From NCBI GenBank assembly GCA_019455285.1, contig JACFMS010000008.1:64139-128138 (forward strand): 64,000 bases of DNA, given 5' to 3'. The notes under the pieces are model-generated. The model did not search any database, was not told the origin of the DNA, and was given only the letters and a program-made list of their open reading frames with translations. Position numbers and translations under genes: made by a program. Position 1 is the stretch's first letter; each line of letters begins with the position of its first letter. This DNA comes from Sphingomonadales bacterium (GTDB lineage: Bacteria; Pseudomonadota; Alphaproteobacteria; Sphingomonadales; Govanellaceae). This document shows positions 41,541-50,997 of the stretch, one piece after another.

Positions 41541-42923
41541 ATGTCTGAGCGACTAAATTCCCTCGCCATCCGCGACATCGAGTTCCATGTCCATGGCCAG
41601 ACCGACCTCGCCCGCCATCGCGAGGTGGGGCCGTTGGTGATCGACCGGGGCGAGGGGGTCTACGTCTACGACGATCAGGGCCGCCAATACCTGGAGGGGC
41701 TGGCCGGGCTGTGGTCGGCGGGCTTGGGGTTCTCCGAGCCACGGCTGGCGGCGGCGGCCAAGCGCCAGCTCGACCGGCTGCCGTTCTACCATACCTTCAG
41801 CCATAAGGGGCATGCCCCGGTGGCGGAGCTGGCCGAACGGCTGGTGGAGATGGCCCCGGTTCCGATGTCCAAGGCGATCTTCCAGTGCTCGGGCTCGGAG
41901 GCCGCCGACACCGCGGCCAAGCTCGTCTGGTACTACCACAACGCCATCGGCAAGCCGCGCAAGAAGAAGCTCATCGCCCGCGCCCAGGCCTATCACGGGG
42001 TGACCGTCATGGCGGCAAGCCTGACCGGCATTCCCCGCATGCACGCCGATTTCGACCTGCCGCTGGGGCCAGTGCTGCGCGCCGAATGTCCGCACCATTA
42101 CAAGTTCGCGCTGCCGGGTGAAAGCGAGGAGGCGTTTTCTTCCCGCCTGGCGGCGTCGCTGGAAGAGCTGATCTTGCGCGAGGACCCGGAAATGGTGGGG
42201 GCGTTCTTCGCCGAACCCATCCAGGGCGCGGGCGGCGTCATCCTGCCGCCGGCGGGATATTTCGAGAAGGTGCAGGCGGTGCTCAGGAAATACGATATCC
42301 TGATGGTGGCCGACGAGGTGATCTGCGGCTTCTACCGCACTGGCAATGTCTGGGGGTCGCAGACTTACGGCATCGCCCCCGACATCCTGACCTGCGCCAA
42401 GGCGCTGTCCGCCTCCTATCTGCCGATCTCGGCCTTGCTGATCGGCGACAAGATCTATCAGGCGCTCCTGGACGAAAGTCGCAAGCTTGGCATGTTCGCC
42501 CACGGCTATACCTATTCCGGCCATCCGGTGCCGGCGGCGGTGGCGCTGGAAGCCTTGAAGATTTACGAGGAGCGCGACATCCTCGGCCATGTGCGGCGGA
42601 TCGCGCCCCGCTTGCAGGATGGCTTGCGCCGCTTCACCCAACACCCGCTGGTGGGCGAGGTGCGCGGCGTCGGCCTGATCGCCGGTCTTGAGTTGATGCA
42701 GGACGGTCCGGCGCGCACGCCGTTTCCGCCGGCGGCCAAGGTCGGCCCCAAGCTTGCGGCGTTTGCCGAAGCGCGCGGCCTGATCATCCGGGCGATGGCC
42801 GACGTGATCGCCGTCTGTCCGCCGTTGATCATCTCGGACGCGCAAATCGGCGAGCTTCTCGCCAAGCTCTCCGCCGCGCTCGATGATACATATGACTGGG
42901 CGCGCGCGGAGGGGCATCTATGA
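41541..42923 (+). CDS. Class III omega-aminotransferase
   Basis: A 460-residue fold-type I aminotransferase. The PLP lysine lies in DILTCAKALSASYLP, with FQCSGSEAADTAAKLV (phosphate loop), the AYHGVTVMAASLTG segment and ADEVICGFYRTG. It is closest in style to putrescine-pyruvate or beta-alanine-pyruvate aminotransferases. AGGAGC lies about 7 nt before the start at 41541; the frame is open upstream to 41484 without support. It is divergent from the GNAT-C39 operon and overlaps the HlyD-like lipoprotein gene by 4 nt (ATGA), an odd coupling of an amine-metabolic enzyme to an exporter. Confidence 0.9.
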   Translation: MSERLNSLAIRDIEFHVHGQTDLARHREVGPLVIDRGEGVYVYDDQGRQYLEGLAGLWSAGLGFSEPRLAAAAKRQLDRLPFYHTFSHKGHAPVAELAERLVEMAPVPMSKAIFQCSGSEAADTAAKLVWYYHNAIGKPRKKKLIARAQAYHGVTVMAASLTGIPRMHADFDLPLGPVLRAECPHHYKFALPGESEEAFSSRLAASLEELILREDPEMVGAFFAEPIQGAGGVILPPAGYFEKVQAVLRKYDILMVADEVICGFYRTGNVWGSQTYGIAPDILTCAKALSASYLPISALLIGDKIYQALLDESRKLGMFAHGYTYSGHPVPAAVALEALKIYEERDILGHVRRIAPRLQDGLRRFTQHPLVGEVRGVGLIAGLELMQDGPARTPFPPAAKVGPKLAAFAEARGLIIRAMADVIAVCPPLIISDAQIGELLAKLSAALDDTYDWARAEGHL

Positions 42924-43873
42924 TCGTCAATCGCATGATCAGCCGCGCGGCGGCCGCGCTGATCGTTCTGCTGTTGGCCGGGTGCGGCAGCGGCGAGGGA
43001 ACTTTTGTCGGCTATGTGGACGCCGACTTCGTGCGGCCAGCCGCCATCGCCAGCGGCCGGCTGACGACCTTGGCCGTCCATCGCGGCGATGCGGTCAAGA
43101 AGGGCGCGCTGTTGTTTGCGCTCGACGACGCCAAGGAAATCGCGGCGCGCGATGCGGCGCGCGCTGCATCGGCGCAGGCGGAAGCGCAGCTGGCGAACTT
43201 AAAGCTCGGCAAGCGGCCGCAGGAGATTGCGCTCATCCGCGCCCAGTTGGCGCAGGCGGAAGCCCGGCGCGATCTGGCGCGGCTGACCTTTGAGCGGGCG
43301 CGCACGCTTTTGGCGCAAAACGTCGTCTCGGTGGAGCGGCGCGACACGGCGGAAGCGGAATTGCGCGCCGCTGAAGCGCAAGTCGCGGAGTTGCAGGCGG
43401 CGTTGAAGGTGGCGGCCTTGCCGGCACGGGACGATGAGATCAAGGCCGCGGCGGCGGCAGTCGAGACGGCAAAGGCGCGGTTGGCCGAAGCGGAATGGCA
43501 GCTTCGCGAACGGCGCGTCACGGCGCCGTCGCCGGCAAGCGTCGAGGATACCTATTTCGAGCCCGGCGATTTCGTGCCGGCCTCCACGCCGGTCATGTCG
43601 CTATTGCCCACCGATACCATTCACGTGAAGTTTTATGTGCCGCAGGAGATCGTGCCCAAGCTCGACATCGGCCGCCGCGTCAGCATCGCCTGCGACGGCT
43701 GCGCTGAGACGATGGCGGGCAAGATCGCCTTCATCTCCACCCAGGCGGAATTCACGCCACCGGTGATCTACAGCGAAACCACCCGCGCCAAGCTGATGTT
43801 CCGCATCGAGGCGAAGCCGGAGACGCCGGCGGCGTTGCGTCCCGGCCTTCCGGTCACCGTGACGGTGGAATAG
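42920..43873 (+). CDS. HlyD-family membrane fusion lipoprotein
   Basis: A 317-residue periplasmic adaptor. A hydrophobic N-terminus ends in the lipobox LLAGC with Cys22, so it is probably lipid-anchored. It has a biotinyl-lipoyl-like barrel (GYVDADFVRPAAIASGRL), a long alanine/glutamate-rich coiled coil (about residues 75-185) and a beta-barrel domain near the end. Such proteins link an inner-membrane exporter to an outer-membrane channel; no TolC gene is in view. It overlaps the aminotransferase by 4 nt and is 3 nt before the ABC ATPase gene, so it serves that exporter, as YbhG does for YbhFSR. Confidence 0.9.
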   Translation: MIVNRMISRAAAALIVLLLAGCGSGEGTFVGYVDADFVRPAAIASGRLTTLAVHRGDAVKKGALLFALDDAKEIAARDAARAASAQAEAQLANLKLGKRPQEIALIRAQLAQAEARRDLARLTFERARTLLAQNVVSVERRDTAEAELRAAEAQVAELQAALKVAALPARDDEIKAAAAAVETAKARLAEAEWQLRERRVTAPSPASVEDTYFEPGDFVPASTPVMSLLPTDTIHVKFYVPQEIVPKLDIGRRVSIACDGCAETMAGKIAFISTQAEFTPPVIYSETTRAKLMFRIEAKPETPAALRPGLPVTVTVE

Positions 43874-43876
43874 AGC

Positions 43877-44830
43877 ATGGCCGTGAACGATGCCATCCTT
43901 GCCATCGACGTTCACGGACTGACCAAGCGGTTTGGCGACAAGACCGTGGTCAAGGGCATCGATCTGCAGGTGCCCAAGGGCATCATCTTCGGTTTTCTCG
44001 GGCCCAACGGCTCCGGCAAGACCACCAGCATCCGCATGATGTGCGGGCTGCTGACGCCGGACGCCGGGGAGGGGATGGTGCTAGGCCTGAACGTGTTGAC
44101 GCAAGCCCCTGAGATCAAACGCCGCATCGGCTACATGACGCAGCGCTTCAGCCTCTATGAAGATTTATCGGTGGCGGAAAATCTCTCATTCGTCGCCCGC
44201 ACCTACTGCATGTCGGATGTTGGCGATCGCGTGGCGCGCGCCTTGGCCGAGCTTGGGCTTGCTCATCGCAGCACGCAGTTGGCCGGCACGCTGTCGGGCG
44301 GCTGGAAGCAGCGCCTGGCGCTGGCCGCCTGCATGATCCACGAACCTGACCTCTTGATGCTGGACGAGCCGACGGCGGGCGTCGATCCCGAGGCGCGGCG
44401 CGCCTTTTGGAACGAAATTCACGAGCTTGCGGCGCGCGGCGTGACGGTGCTGGTCACCACCCACTACATGGATGAAGTGGAGCGCTGCCATGAAATCGCC
44501 TATCTCTCGGAAGGCCGCATCGTCGCCCGCGGTACGCCGAAGACAGTGGCGCGCACTTCCGGCCTGAAGGCCGTCAGCATCCACGGTCCCGATCTCATGG
44601 CCCTGGCGCCGCGCCTGCGCATGCTGCCGGGCATTACCTCGGTGGCGGCGCTGGGCGCCGAGTTGGTGGTGTCCAGCGCCGATGCCGATGCCCTGACTGC
44701 CGCCGTCGCCAGCCTGGAGGACGGCCGTTATCGCATGACCGAAGTTGATCCCACGTTCGAGGACGTCTTCGTCGAGTTGACCAGAAGGGTTGGTACCGGT
44801 GACATCAATCATGGGGAGGCGGCGGCATGA
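43877..44830 (+). CDS. ABC exporter ATPase, DrrA/YbhF-like
   Basis: A 317-residue ABC ATP-binding protein with Walker A GPNGSGKTT, Q-loop YMTQRFSLYEDLSV, signature LSGGWKQR, Walker B LLMLDEPTAGVDPEAR and the switch His in VTTHYMDEV. The C-terminal 80 residues are the usual regulatory extension of the DrrA group. It powers the ABC-2 permease encoded next, with which it overlaps by 4 nt. Only one ATPase domain is present, unlike YbhF with two. Substrate unknown; relatives export drugs, lipids or polysaccharides. Confidence 0.93.
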   Translation: MAVNDAILAIDVHGLTKRFGDKTVVKGIDLQVPKGIIFGFLGPNGSGKTTSIRMMCGLLTPDAGEGMVLGLNVLTQAPEIKRRIGYMTQRFSLYEDLSVAENLSFVARTYCMSDVGDRVARALAELGLAHRSTQLAGTLSGGWKQRLALAACMIHEPDLLMLDEPTAGVDPEARRAFWNEIHELAARGVTVLVTTHYMDEVERCHEIAYLSEGRIVARGTPKTVARTSGLKAVSIHGPDLMALAPRLRMLPGITSVAALGAELVVSSADADALTAAVASLEDGRYRMTEVDPTFEDVFVELTRRVGTGDINHGEAAA

Positions 44831-45966
44831 GTCCCTGGGGCTGCGCCTGGTCGCCGTTGCGGGCATTGATCATCAAGGAGTTCATCCAGATGCGGCGCGA
44901 CCGCATGACGTTCGCCATGATGATCGCGCTGCCGCTGATGCAGCTCCTGCTGTTCGGCTATGCCATCAATACCGATCCCAAGGCGCTGCCCACCGTCATC
45001 GTCGCCGGCGATAGCGGCCCGGTGACCCGGGATCTGATTTCGGCCCTGCAAACCACCGGCTACTTCAAGATCACGGGCATGGCTGATGGGCCGGCCGAGG
45101 CCGACCGCATGCTGACGCGGGGCTACGTGCAGTTCGCCATCACCATCCCCCAGGATTTCGAGCGCAAATACGCGCGCGGCGAGCGGCCGCAGATTTTGAT
45201 CGAAGGCGACGCCACCGATCCGAGCGCCATCAGCGGCGCGGTGTCGGCGGCCAATCTGGCGCAAAACTGGCTGGTGGATGGCGCGACCAAGGGGGCGCTG
45301 GCGTTCGCCGAAGGCCGCTCGCGCGGCTTCGAGGTGGTGGTGCATCGTCGCTACAACCCGGAAAATATCACCCAGTACAACATCGTGCCCGGTCTGATTG
45401 GCGTCATTCTGTCCCAGACCATGATGATTATTACCTCAATCGCGGTCAGCCGCGAGCGGGAGCGCGGCACGCTGGAGGCGCTTTTGGTCATGCCGCTGCG
45501 CCCCTTGGAAGTCATGCTGGGCAAGATCATTCCCTATATCCTTGTCGGCTACGTGCAGGTGGCGATCATCCTGGTGGCGGCGCGCTATGTCTTCCAGGTG
45601 CCGATCCAAGGCAGCATTCTCTTGCTGACGGCGATGACCATTATCTTCATCGCCGTCAATCTCGCCGTCGGTTTTTTGTTCTCCACCCGCGCCAAGACCC
45701 AACTTCAGGCGGTGCAGATGGTGTTCTTCTTCTTCCTGCCGTCGATCCTGTTGTCGGGGTTCATGTTCCCGTTTCGCGGCATGCCGCAATGGGCGCAGTG
45801 GATCGGCTCGGCGCTGCCGCTCACGCATTATCTGCGGATCGTGCGGGGCATCATCTTGAAAGGCAGCGGCATCGGCGACCTTTATATCCACCTGTTGCCC
45901 ATGACGGGATTGTTGGTAGTGATCGTGGCGGGTGCGCTTTTGTGGTATCGTCGCACCCTTGATTGA
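44827..45966 (+). CDS. ABC-2 type permease
   Basis: A 379-residue ABC-2 permease (YbhR/YhhJ style). One N-terminal helix (ALPLMQLLLFGYAINT) is followed by a large periplasmic loop of about 140 residues, then five helices starting at VPGLIGVILSQTMMIITSIAVSRERERGTLE. The conserved PLRPLEVMLGKIIPY segment and FLPSILLSGFMFPFRGMP are present. It should form a homodimer since only one permease gene is visible. It overlaps the ATPase gene by 4 nt and is followed by a cardiolipin synthase gene, which might point to a lipid-related substrate. Confidence 0.92.
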   Translation: MSPWGCAWSPLRALIIKEFIQMRRDRMTFAMMIALPLMQLLLFGYAINTDPKALPTVIVAGDSGPVTRDLISALQTTGYFKITGMADGPAEADRMLTRGYVQFAITIPQDFERKYARGERPQILIEGDATDPSAISGAVSAANLAQNWLVDGATKGALAFAEGRSRGFEVVVHRRYNPENITQYNIVPGLIGVILSQTMMIITSIAVSRERERGTLEALLVMPLRPLEVMLGKIIPYILVGYVQVAIILVAARYVFQVPIQGSILLLTAMTIIFIAVNLAVGFLFSTRAKTQLQAVQMVFFFFLPSILLSGFMFPFRGMPQWAQWIGSALPLTHYLRIVRGIILKGSGIGDLYIHLLPMTGLLVVIVAGALLWYRRTLD

Positions 45967-45992
45967 GGGATGTGGGGAGAATTATTTCGACG

Positions 45993-47432
45993 ATGTTCGA
46001 TCAGCTCCCGACCGAGATGTACGGCCTGAAAGTCATCGCCACAGCGTTGGCGATTACCTTGCCGCTGGTCGCCACCGTACATATTGTTTTGACCAAGCGC
46101 AATCTGCGCGCCGCCATCGGCTGGATCGGCGTGGTGTGGCTGGCGCCTTATCTTGGCATCATTCTCTACTTTATTCTGGGCGTCAATCGTATCCGCCGGC
46201 GCGCCAGCCGGCTGCGGCCCGAGCCGATCCATCCCCGCGCGCCGCGCCGTCAGCCGCGCATGCCGCGCGCCGTCGGCGAGGCGGCCGGCCTTGCCGAACT
46301 GGTGGGCAACATGACCGACTTGCCGCTATTGGGCGGCAATCGCATCGTGCCGCTCATCAACGGCGACGACGCCTATCCCGCCATGCTGGCGGCCATCGAT
46401 GGCGCCAAGCGGTCGCTGGCGTTATCGACCTACATCTTTGATAATGACGCGGTGGGTAGACGCTTCGTCGATGCGTTGTCGGCGGCGGTTAAGCGCGGCG
46501 TCGAGGTCAGGGTTCTGGTGGACAGTGTTGGCGGGCGCTATACGTTCCCGCGGATTTTTTCCGCTCTCGATCGCGCCGATATTCCCATGGGCGAGTTTCT
46601 GCATTCGTTCATTCCTTGGCGCATGAGCTATTTGAACTTACGCAACCACCGAAAAATTCTTGTTGCTGATGGCGAGCTCGGTTTCACCGGCGGCATCAAT
46701 ATTCGTCGTTGGCACATCTTGCGTGATAATGCGACGGCGGCATCCGGCATCCAGGATCTTCATTTCAAGATCGAAGGTCCGGTGGTGGAGCATCTGATGA
46801 ACGTCTTCGCCGATGACTGGGCCTTCACCACCGGCGAGGTGCTCTCGGGGGATATTTGGTTTCCCGCGTTGAAGAGAGAGGGCGAGGTGGCGGCGCGCGG
46901 CATCACCGGCGGACCCGATGAGGATTATGAACGCCTGCGCTTGGTGATGATGGCGGCGATCAGCGAGGCCAAACGCTCGATCGTGATCGTCACACCCTAT
47001 TTTCTGCCCGATGATGTGCTGATGTCGGCCTTGAACTTAAAGGCGATGAGCGGCGTTGAGGTCGATATCATCATACCGCGGCGCGGCAACTTGCGCCTCG
47101 TGCAGTGGGCGGCCATGGCGCAGTTGGATCAATTGATCTCCCGCGGCTGCCGGGTTTGGCAAACCCCGCCGCCTTTTGATCACAGCAAGCTGATGCTGGT
47201 GGATGACACCTGGACGTTCATCGGCTCGGCAAACTGGGATCAGCGCAGCCTGTTTCTTAATTTCGAATTTAATCTCGAATGTTACGGCGCGGCGTTGGCC
47301 GCCGATCTTGCCACCATCGCCGAGAAAAAACGCGCCGCGGCGCACCTGCTGACGCTTCAAGATCTGGAAGCGCGCGCCTTGCCGATCAAGCTGCGCGACG
47401 GCATCGCGCGACTGTTTGCGCCTTATTTGTAA
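45993..47432 (+). CDS. cls: Cardiolipin synthase (phospholipase D family)
   Basis: A 479-residue membrane enzyme with two N-terminal helices (PLDNase_N type, VLTKRNLRAAIGWIGVVWLAP) and two HKD motifs: NHRKILVADGELGFTGG and DHSKLMLVDDTWTFIGSANWD. It makes cardiolipin from phosphatidylglycerol or related lipids at the inner membrane. Length is close to the usual 480-500. ATG 45993 is chosen; a TTG at 45963 is in frame and overlaps the permease gene, but gives no better ribosome site. It follows the exporter genes and probably shares their transcript. Confidence 0.92.
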   Translation: MFDQLPTEMYGLKVIATALAITLPLVATVHIVLTKRNLRAAIGWIGVVWLAPYLGIILYFILGVNRIRRRASRLRPEPIHPRAPRRQPRMPRAVGEAAGLAELVGNMTDLPLLGGNRIVPLINGDDAYPAMLAAIDGAKRSLALSTYIFDNDAVGRRFVDALSAAVKRGVEVRVLVDSVGGRYTFPRIFSALDRADIPMGEFLHSFIPWRMSYLNLRNHRKILVADGELGFTGGINIRRWHILRDNATAASGIQDLHFKIEGPVVEHLMNVFADDWAFTTGEVLSGDIWFPALKREGEVAARGITGGPDEDYERLRLVMMAAISEAKRSIVIVTPYFLPDDVLMSALNLKAMSGVEVDIIIPRRGNLRLVQWAAMAQLDQLISRGCRVWQTPPPFDHSKLMLVDDTWTFIGSANWDQRSLFLNFEFNLECYGAALAADLATIAEKKRAAAHLLTLQDLEARALPIKLRDGIARLFAPYL

Positions 47433-47448
47433 ACGATGTGTCGTCGTC

Positions 47449-48450
47449 ATGACTGAAACCATGCGGGCTATGGTGCTGGAATCGCCGGGGCAGGGGTTGC
47501 AGCTTCGCCGGGCGCCCGTGCCGCAACCTGGCGCTGGTCAGGTTCGGGTGCGTGTTTCCTGCTGTGCGGTGTGCCGCACCGACCTGCATGTGGTGGATGG
47601 CGATCTGCCGCGTCCCAAACGCCCGGTCATTCCCGGCCATGAGGTGGTGGGCCGTATCGATGCGTTGGGCGGCAACGTTTCGGGCTTTAAAATCGGTGAT
47701 CGCGTCGGCGTGCCATGGCTCGGCCATACTTGCGGTCATTGCCGCTACTGCACTGGCGGACAGGAAAACTTATGCGATGAGGCGGCGTTCACCGGCTATA
47801 CCCTGGACGGCGGTTTTGCCGACTATGTTGTTGCCGATGCGCATTTTACGCTGCCTATTCCCGATGAGTATGATGACATCTCCGCCGCTCCCCTGATGTG
47901 TGCCGGCCTTATCGGCTATCGCGCTTATGTCATGGCCGGCGATGCGCCGGCGCTTGGCATCTATGGGTTTGGCGCGGCGGCGCACATCATCGCTCAGATA
48001 GCGCGCTTCGAGCAGCGCCACGTTTTTGCCTTCACCAGATCGGGCGACGAGGAGGGGCAAGCCTTTGCTCGCTCCCTCGGCGCGGCATGGGCCGGCAGTT
48101 CGCACGAGCAACCGCCGGAAGAGCTTGATGCGGCCATAATCTTCGCCCCCGTCGGCGCGCTGGTGCCGGCGGCGCTGCGAGCGGTGCGCAAAGGCGGCGT
48201 CGTGGTCTGCGCCGGCATCCACATGAGCGATATCCCAAGTTTTTCTTACGATATTTTGTGGGGCGAGCGGGTGGTGCGCTCGGTGGCCAACCTGACGCGA
48301 GCCGATGGCGAGGCATTCTTACGACTGGCGCCCAAGGCTGGCGTGCGCACCAGCACGCATTGCTACAGGCTCGATCAGGCAAACCAGGCGTTGGCGGATT
48401 TACGCGATGGAAAATTCGCCGGTGCGGCGGTGCTGACGATGGCGGAATGA
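47449..48450 (+). CDS. Zinc-dependent alcohol dehydrogenase (MDR family)
   Basis: A 333-residue medium-chain dehydrogenase. Catalytic zinc ligands are in CAVCRTDLHVVDG and PGHEVVGRI; the structural zinc loop GHTCGHCRYCTGGQENLC has four cysteines. The nucleotide domain has a reduced GxGxxG (LGIYGFGAAAH). It oxidises alcohols or reduces aldehydes with NAD(P). ATG 47449 is taken since it matches the family start; an earlier in-frame ATG overlaps the cardiolipin synthase end. It closes a tight row of same-strand genes. Some annotations call this group AdhA-like or propanol-preferring. Confidence 0.88.
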   Translation: MTETMRAMVLESPGQGLQLRRAPVPQPGAGQVRVRVSCCAVCRTDLHVVDGDLPRPKRPVIPGHEVVGRIDALGGNVSGFKIGDRVGVPWLGHTCGHCRYCTGGQENLCDEAAFTGYTLDGGFADYVVADAHFTLPIPDEYDDISAAPLMCAGLIGYRAYVMAGDAPALGIYGFGAAAHIIAQIARFEQRHVFAFTRSGDEEGQAFARSLGAAWAGSSHEQPPEELDAAIIFAPVGALVPAALRAVRKGGVVVCAGIHMSDIPSFSYDILWGERVVRSVANLTRADGEAFLRLAPKAGVRTSTHCYRLDQANQALADLRDGKFAGAAVLTMAE

Positions 48451-48457
48451 CGGCGCC

Positions 48458-48856
48458 TTAAACTTCTTCGACATCAAGGCCAAGGGCACTCAAGCCTTCC
48501 GACAGATATTCCGCCAAGAGGTCATTGGACAACAGGTAAGAGGGAGCGCGGCGCGCTTCCAGTGACGCCGCTTCTTCAAAGGCGGTTTGGAATTCTTCGG
48601 CATCATAGGTGCCGCGGCCAATCCACACCAGCGCGGTAAGCGCCGCCAGCTCTTCGTCCGATAAGGTTTCCAGGAAGCCGCGAAGCTCCTGGTAGGGCGT
48701 GTTGTATTCGTTCTCAACCACGAGTTCCGGATCGCTGGCCTCGCCGCGATGGCTTTCATCGTCGCCCGCCTCGCCGTTTGGCAGCATATCCTCGATTTCC
48801 CGCGCCATGGCGATCACGTAACTGACATGCTCGGGACTGATGGGAAGGTCTATCAT
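48458..48856 (-). CDS. DUF3775 family protein
   Basis: A 132-residue acidic protein that begins MIDLPISPEHVSYVIAMARE and has a conserved middle, YQELRGFLETLSDEELAALTALVWIGRGTYD, which matches the DUF3775 family found mainly in alphaproteobacteria. It is mostly helical and has no signal or membrane segment. Function is not known. It is convergent with the alcohol dehydrogenase (7 nt between stops) and upstream of nothing on its strand, so it is likely a single-gene unit. Confidence 0.8.
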   Translation of the reverse strand: MIDLPISPEHVSYVIAMAREIEDMLPNGEAGDDESHRGEASDPELVVENEYNTPYQELRGFLETLSDEELAALTALVWIGRGTYDAEEFQTAFEEAASLEARRAPSYLLSNDLLAEYLSEGLSALGLDVEEV

Positions 48857-48941
48857 GTTAGCCCCCTAACGACATAACCTCTTTCCTGCCGATTTTACGT
48901 CAATCGGACAGGGAGGCAACGGGGGAATATGATTTGTCGCT

Positions 48942-49310
48942 TTATTCGAGCGGCAGCGGCAGCATCAGGCGGCGCATGGAGGCCGGCATTTTCTGTACCA
49001 CCTCGTAGGGCGGCTCCAGGAAGCGCAAGCCGAAGGTCCGTCCTTCCTGCCAGACCTTCTCGCAGCGCAGGCGGCCGCCGATGTCAGGCACGATGAGGTG
49101 CGTCATGTCGGCAAGATCCAGCGCCGGGCTTGCTTGAATGCGGGCGCCGTTGGACGACAGGTCGATGAGGTTGACCGTGTAGTAGCGCTCGCCGCATTCG
49201 GCGACGGCGATTTGCGCCGCCGGCACCCGCGCGAAACGACGCCGTTGCACCTTGGACTGGCTCTGCGCGGCGTTGCCTTGGGGCGTTTTTGCGCTTTTTT
49301 TGGCCAACAT
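48942..49310 (-). CDS. PilZ-domain protein (c-di-GMP binding)
   Basis: A 122-residue protein with a basic N-terminal tail and one PilZ domain. The RxxxR-type motif is RRRFARVP (about residues 23-30) and the second c-di-GMP motif is DLSSNGARI. Single PilZ proteins act as c-di-GMP adaptors for motility, polysaccharide or secretion machinery. The GGDEF protein at 53485 is the nearest possible source of the messenger. It is divergent from the maleylacetoacetate isomerase gene. No other domain is present, so the partner cannot be guessed. Confidence 0.85.
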   Translation of the reverse strand: MLAKKSAKTPQGNAAQSQSKVQRRRFARVPAAQIAVAECGERYYTVNLIDLSSNGARIQASPALDLADMTHLIVPDIGGRLRCEKVWQEGRTFGLRFLEPPYEVVQKMPASMRRLMLPLPLE

Positions 49311-49471
49311 TCAAAAACTCCTTCCATACCTGTCGGGCATGGTATTCTCCGTATTGCTAAAGAACCCTTAACAATGGTGGCAATTGTCGGAAAAACCTTG
49401 ATAATCGCCGGCGGGGGAGAAATCACTCTCAGCCATATCATCGTTACCATAACCAAGGATGACGACAGCCG

Positions 49472-50116
49472 ATGAAGCTTTATGACTACTGGCGCAGCTC
49501 GGCCGCCTACCGTACCCGTATCGCCTTGAATTTAAAAGGCGTCTCTTATGACCTCTGGGAAGTGCACCTGATCAAGGGCGGCGGCGCGCAAAAGACCGCC
49601 GATTATCGCGCCAAGAATCCCCAGGGCTTGGTGCCGGCGCTAGAGTTGGACAACGGCGTCGTCCTGTCCCAATCTCTTGCCATCATTGAATATTTAGAAG
49701 AAACCTTCCCCACGCCGCCGCTGTTGCCGGCGGATGCCGTGGGCCGCGCCCAAGTGCGCGCCATGGCGGCGCATGTCGCCTGCGACATTCACCCCTTGAA
49801 CAATTTGCGGGTGATGAACTACCTCAAAGGACCTCTGGGGCACGATCAGGCGGCGGTTGACGCGTGGTATCGCCATTGGATTGCGGAAGGTTTTAGCGCC
49901 TTGGAAACGCAGGCAAAAAGCTATGGCGGCAGCTTCCTTTACGGGGAGGAGCCAACCCTTGCCGACATCTGTCTGGCGCCGCAGATGTTCAATGCCCGGC
50001 GCTTCAACTGCGACCTTACGCCATACCCTACGCTGGTGGAGATTGACGGCCGCTGCCAACGGATCGACGCGTTCTCCCGCGCTCATCCCGATCGTCAGCC
50101 GGGAGCGACGGCGTAG
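49472..50116 (+). CDS. maiA: Maleylacetoacetate isomerase (zeta-class GST)
   Basis: A 214-residue zeta-class glutathione transferase. The N-terminal MKLYDYWRSSAAYRTRIALNL holds the SSxxxR glutathione-activation motif, and QSLAIIEYLEE binds glutathione. It isomerises maleylacetoacetate to fumarylacetoacetate in tyrosine or gentisate-type ring degradation. No other gene of that pathway lies nearby, so here it may be a scattered piece or serve a different cis-trans isomerisation. It is followed after 2 nt by a TetR gene, probably co-transcribed. Confidence 0.9.
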   Translation: MKLYDYWRSSAAYRTRIALNLKGVSYDLWEVHLIKGGGAQKTADYRAKNPQGLVPALELDNGVVLSQSLAIIEYLEETFPTPPLLPADAVGRAQVRAMAAHVACDIHPLNNLRVMNYLKGPLGHDQAAVDAWYRHWIAEGFSALETQAKSYGGSFLYGEEPTLADICLAPQMFNARRFNCDLTPYPTLVEIDGRCQRIDAFSRAHPDRQPGATA

Positions 50117-50118
50117 AC

Positions 50119-50712
50119 ATGGTTAATATTCCCCTACATACCGGGGACGGGGCCGGCCGGCGCGAGCGAATAATGGACGCCGCCCATAAGCTGTTCCGTT
50201 CGCAGGGGTACGAACACACAGGTACCCGCGAAATCGCCGCCGAGGCCGGCGTCGGCGAGGGCACGATCTTTTATCACTTCGGCTCCAAGGCCGGCGTTCT
50301 GGAGGCCTTAAGCCGGCGCTTCAGCAGCCAGCTGTTGGAAAGCCTTAGCGCCGGCGAGCCGCTGGAGGAACTGGCGTTTCCCGTTCTCATCGACCGGGCC
50401 TTTGATTCTGTCCACCGTTTCGGCCTGCATCATCAACAGCTGGGGCTGCCGCTCGATAGCCCGGAATTGACCCATTTCATGATCGCCGAGAATGAAATCC
50501 ACCTGGCGTTTATCCGTTCCGTTCTGGAGGCCCATCGCCAGCGCGGCAAGCTGCGGGAAGGGGTGGACGTGACAGCGGCAGCGGAATTGCTGCTGGCGAT
50601 GTTGGCCCACGCCATTCTCACTGTCTTTGCCTATGGCCGCCGGGACGAGGAAGCCGCCTTCCGCCGTGAGGTCAACCGCGTGGCGGCGGCCTTTCTCAAA
50701 TCATCAATCTAA
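50119..50712 (+). CDS. TetR-family transcriptional regulator
   Basis: A 197-residue repressor with a clear N-terminal helix-turn-helix: RRERIMDAAHKLFRSQGYEHTGTREIAAEAGVGEGTIFYHF, then a helical ligand domain. It starts 2 nt after the maleylacetoacetate isomerase stop. It may control itself and the preceding gene; the ligand cannot be predicted. A small CCGCC/GGCGG hairpin (50728-50741) follows the stop but lacks a T run. The remaining gap to 50998 is AT-rich and holds no gene I can support. Confidence 0.9.
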   Translation: MVNIPLHTGDGAGRRERIMDAAHKLFRSQGYEHTGTREIAAEAGVGEGTIFYHFGSKAGVLEALSRRFSSQLLESLSAGEPLEELAFPVLIDRAFDSVHRFGLHHQQLGLPLDSPELTHFMIAENEIHLAFIRSVLEAHRQRGKLREGVDVTAAAELLLAMLAHAILTVFAYGRRDEEAAFRREVNRVAAAFLKSSI

Positions 50713-50997
50713 AGTTGTAACGGATACCCGCCTTTAGGCGGCATTGCCAAGATTTTTCGCTAATTTTGCATCAGATTGAAATAAGTTCATCTATCTGAAT
50801 AATAAAGGTATTTTTGATATTCATTCAGCCTGGCGCAGGCCGTTGGCGCTATATCTTTCACATTAACCATATTTTTTAAACCGGCTTTTACGGCCGTCTT
50901 TGCATAACCGTCAGCGGACAGGGGCAGCGCCCTTTGTCTGTTCGGCCATCAGCATGGGGGGTCGGGCGAATTGGTCAATAGTAGGGTGAGGATAATG

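Noticed and set aside
41553..42917. Long minus-strand open frame of about 454 codons
   Set aside because: It mirrors the class III aminotransferase codon for codon. High GC makes such antisense frames common; it has no family motif and no ribosome site.
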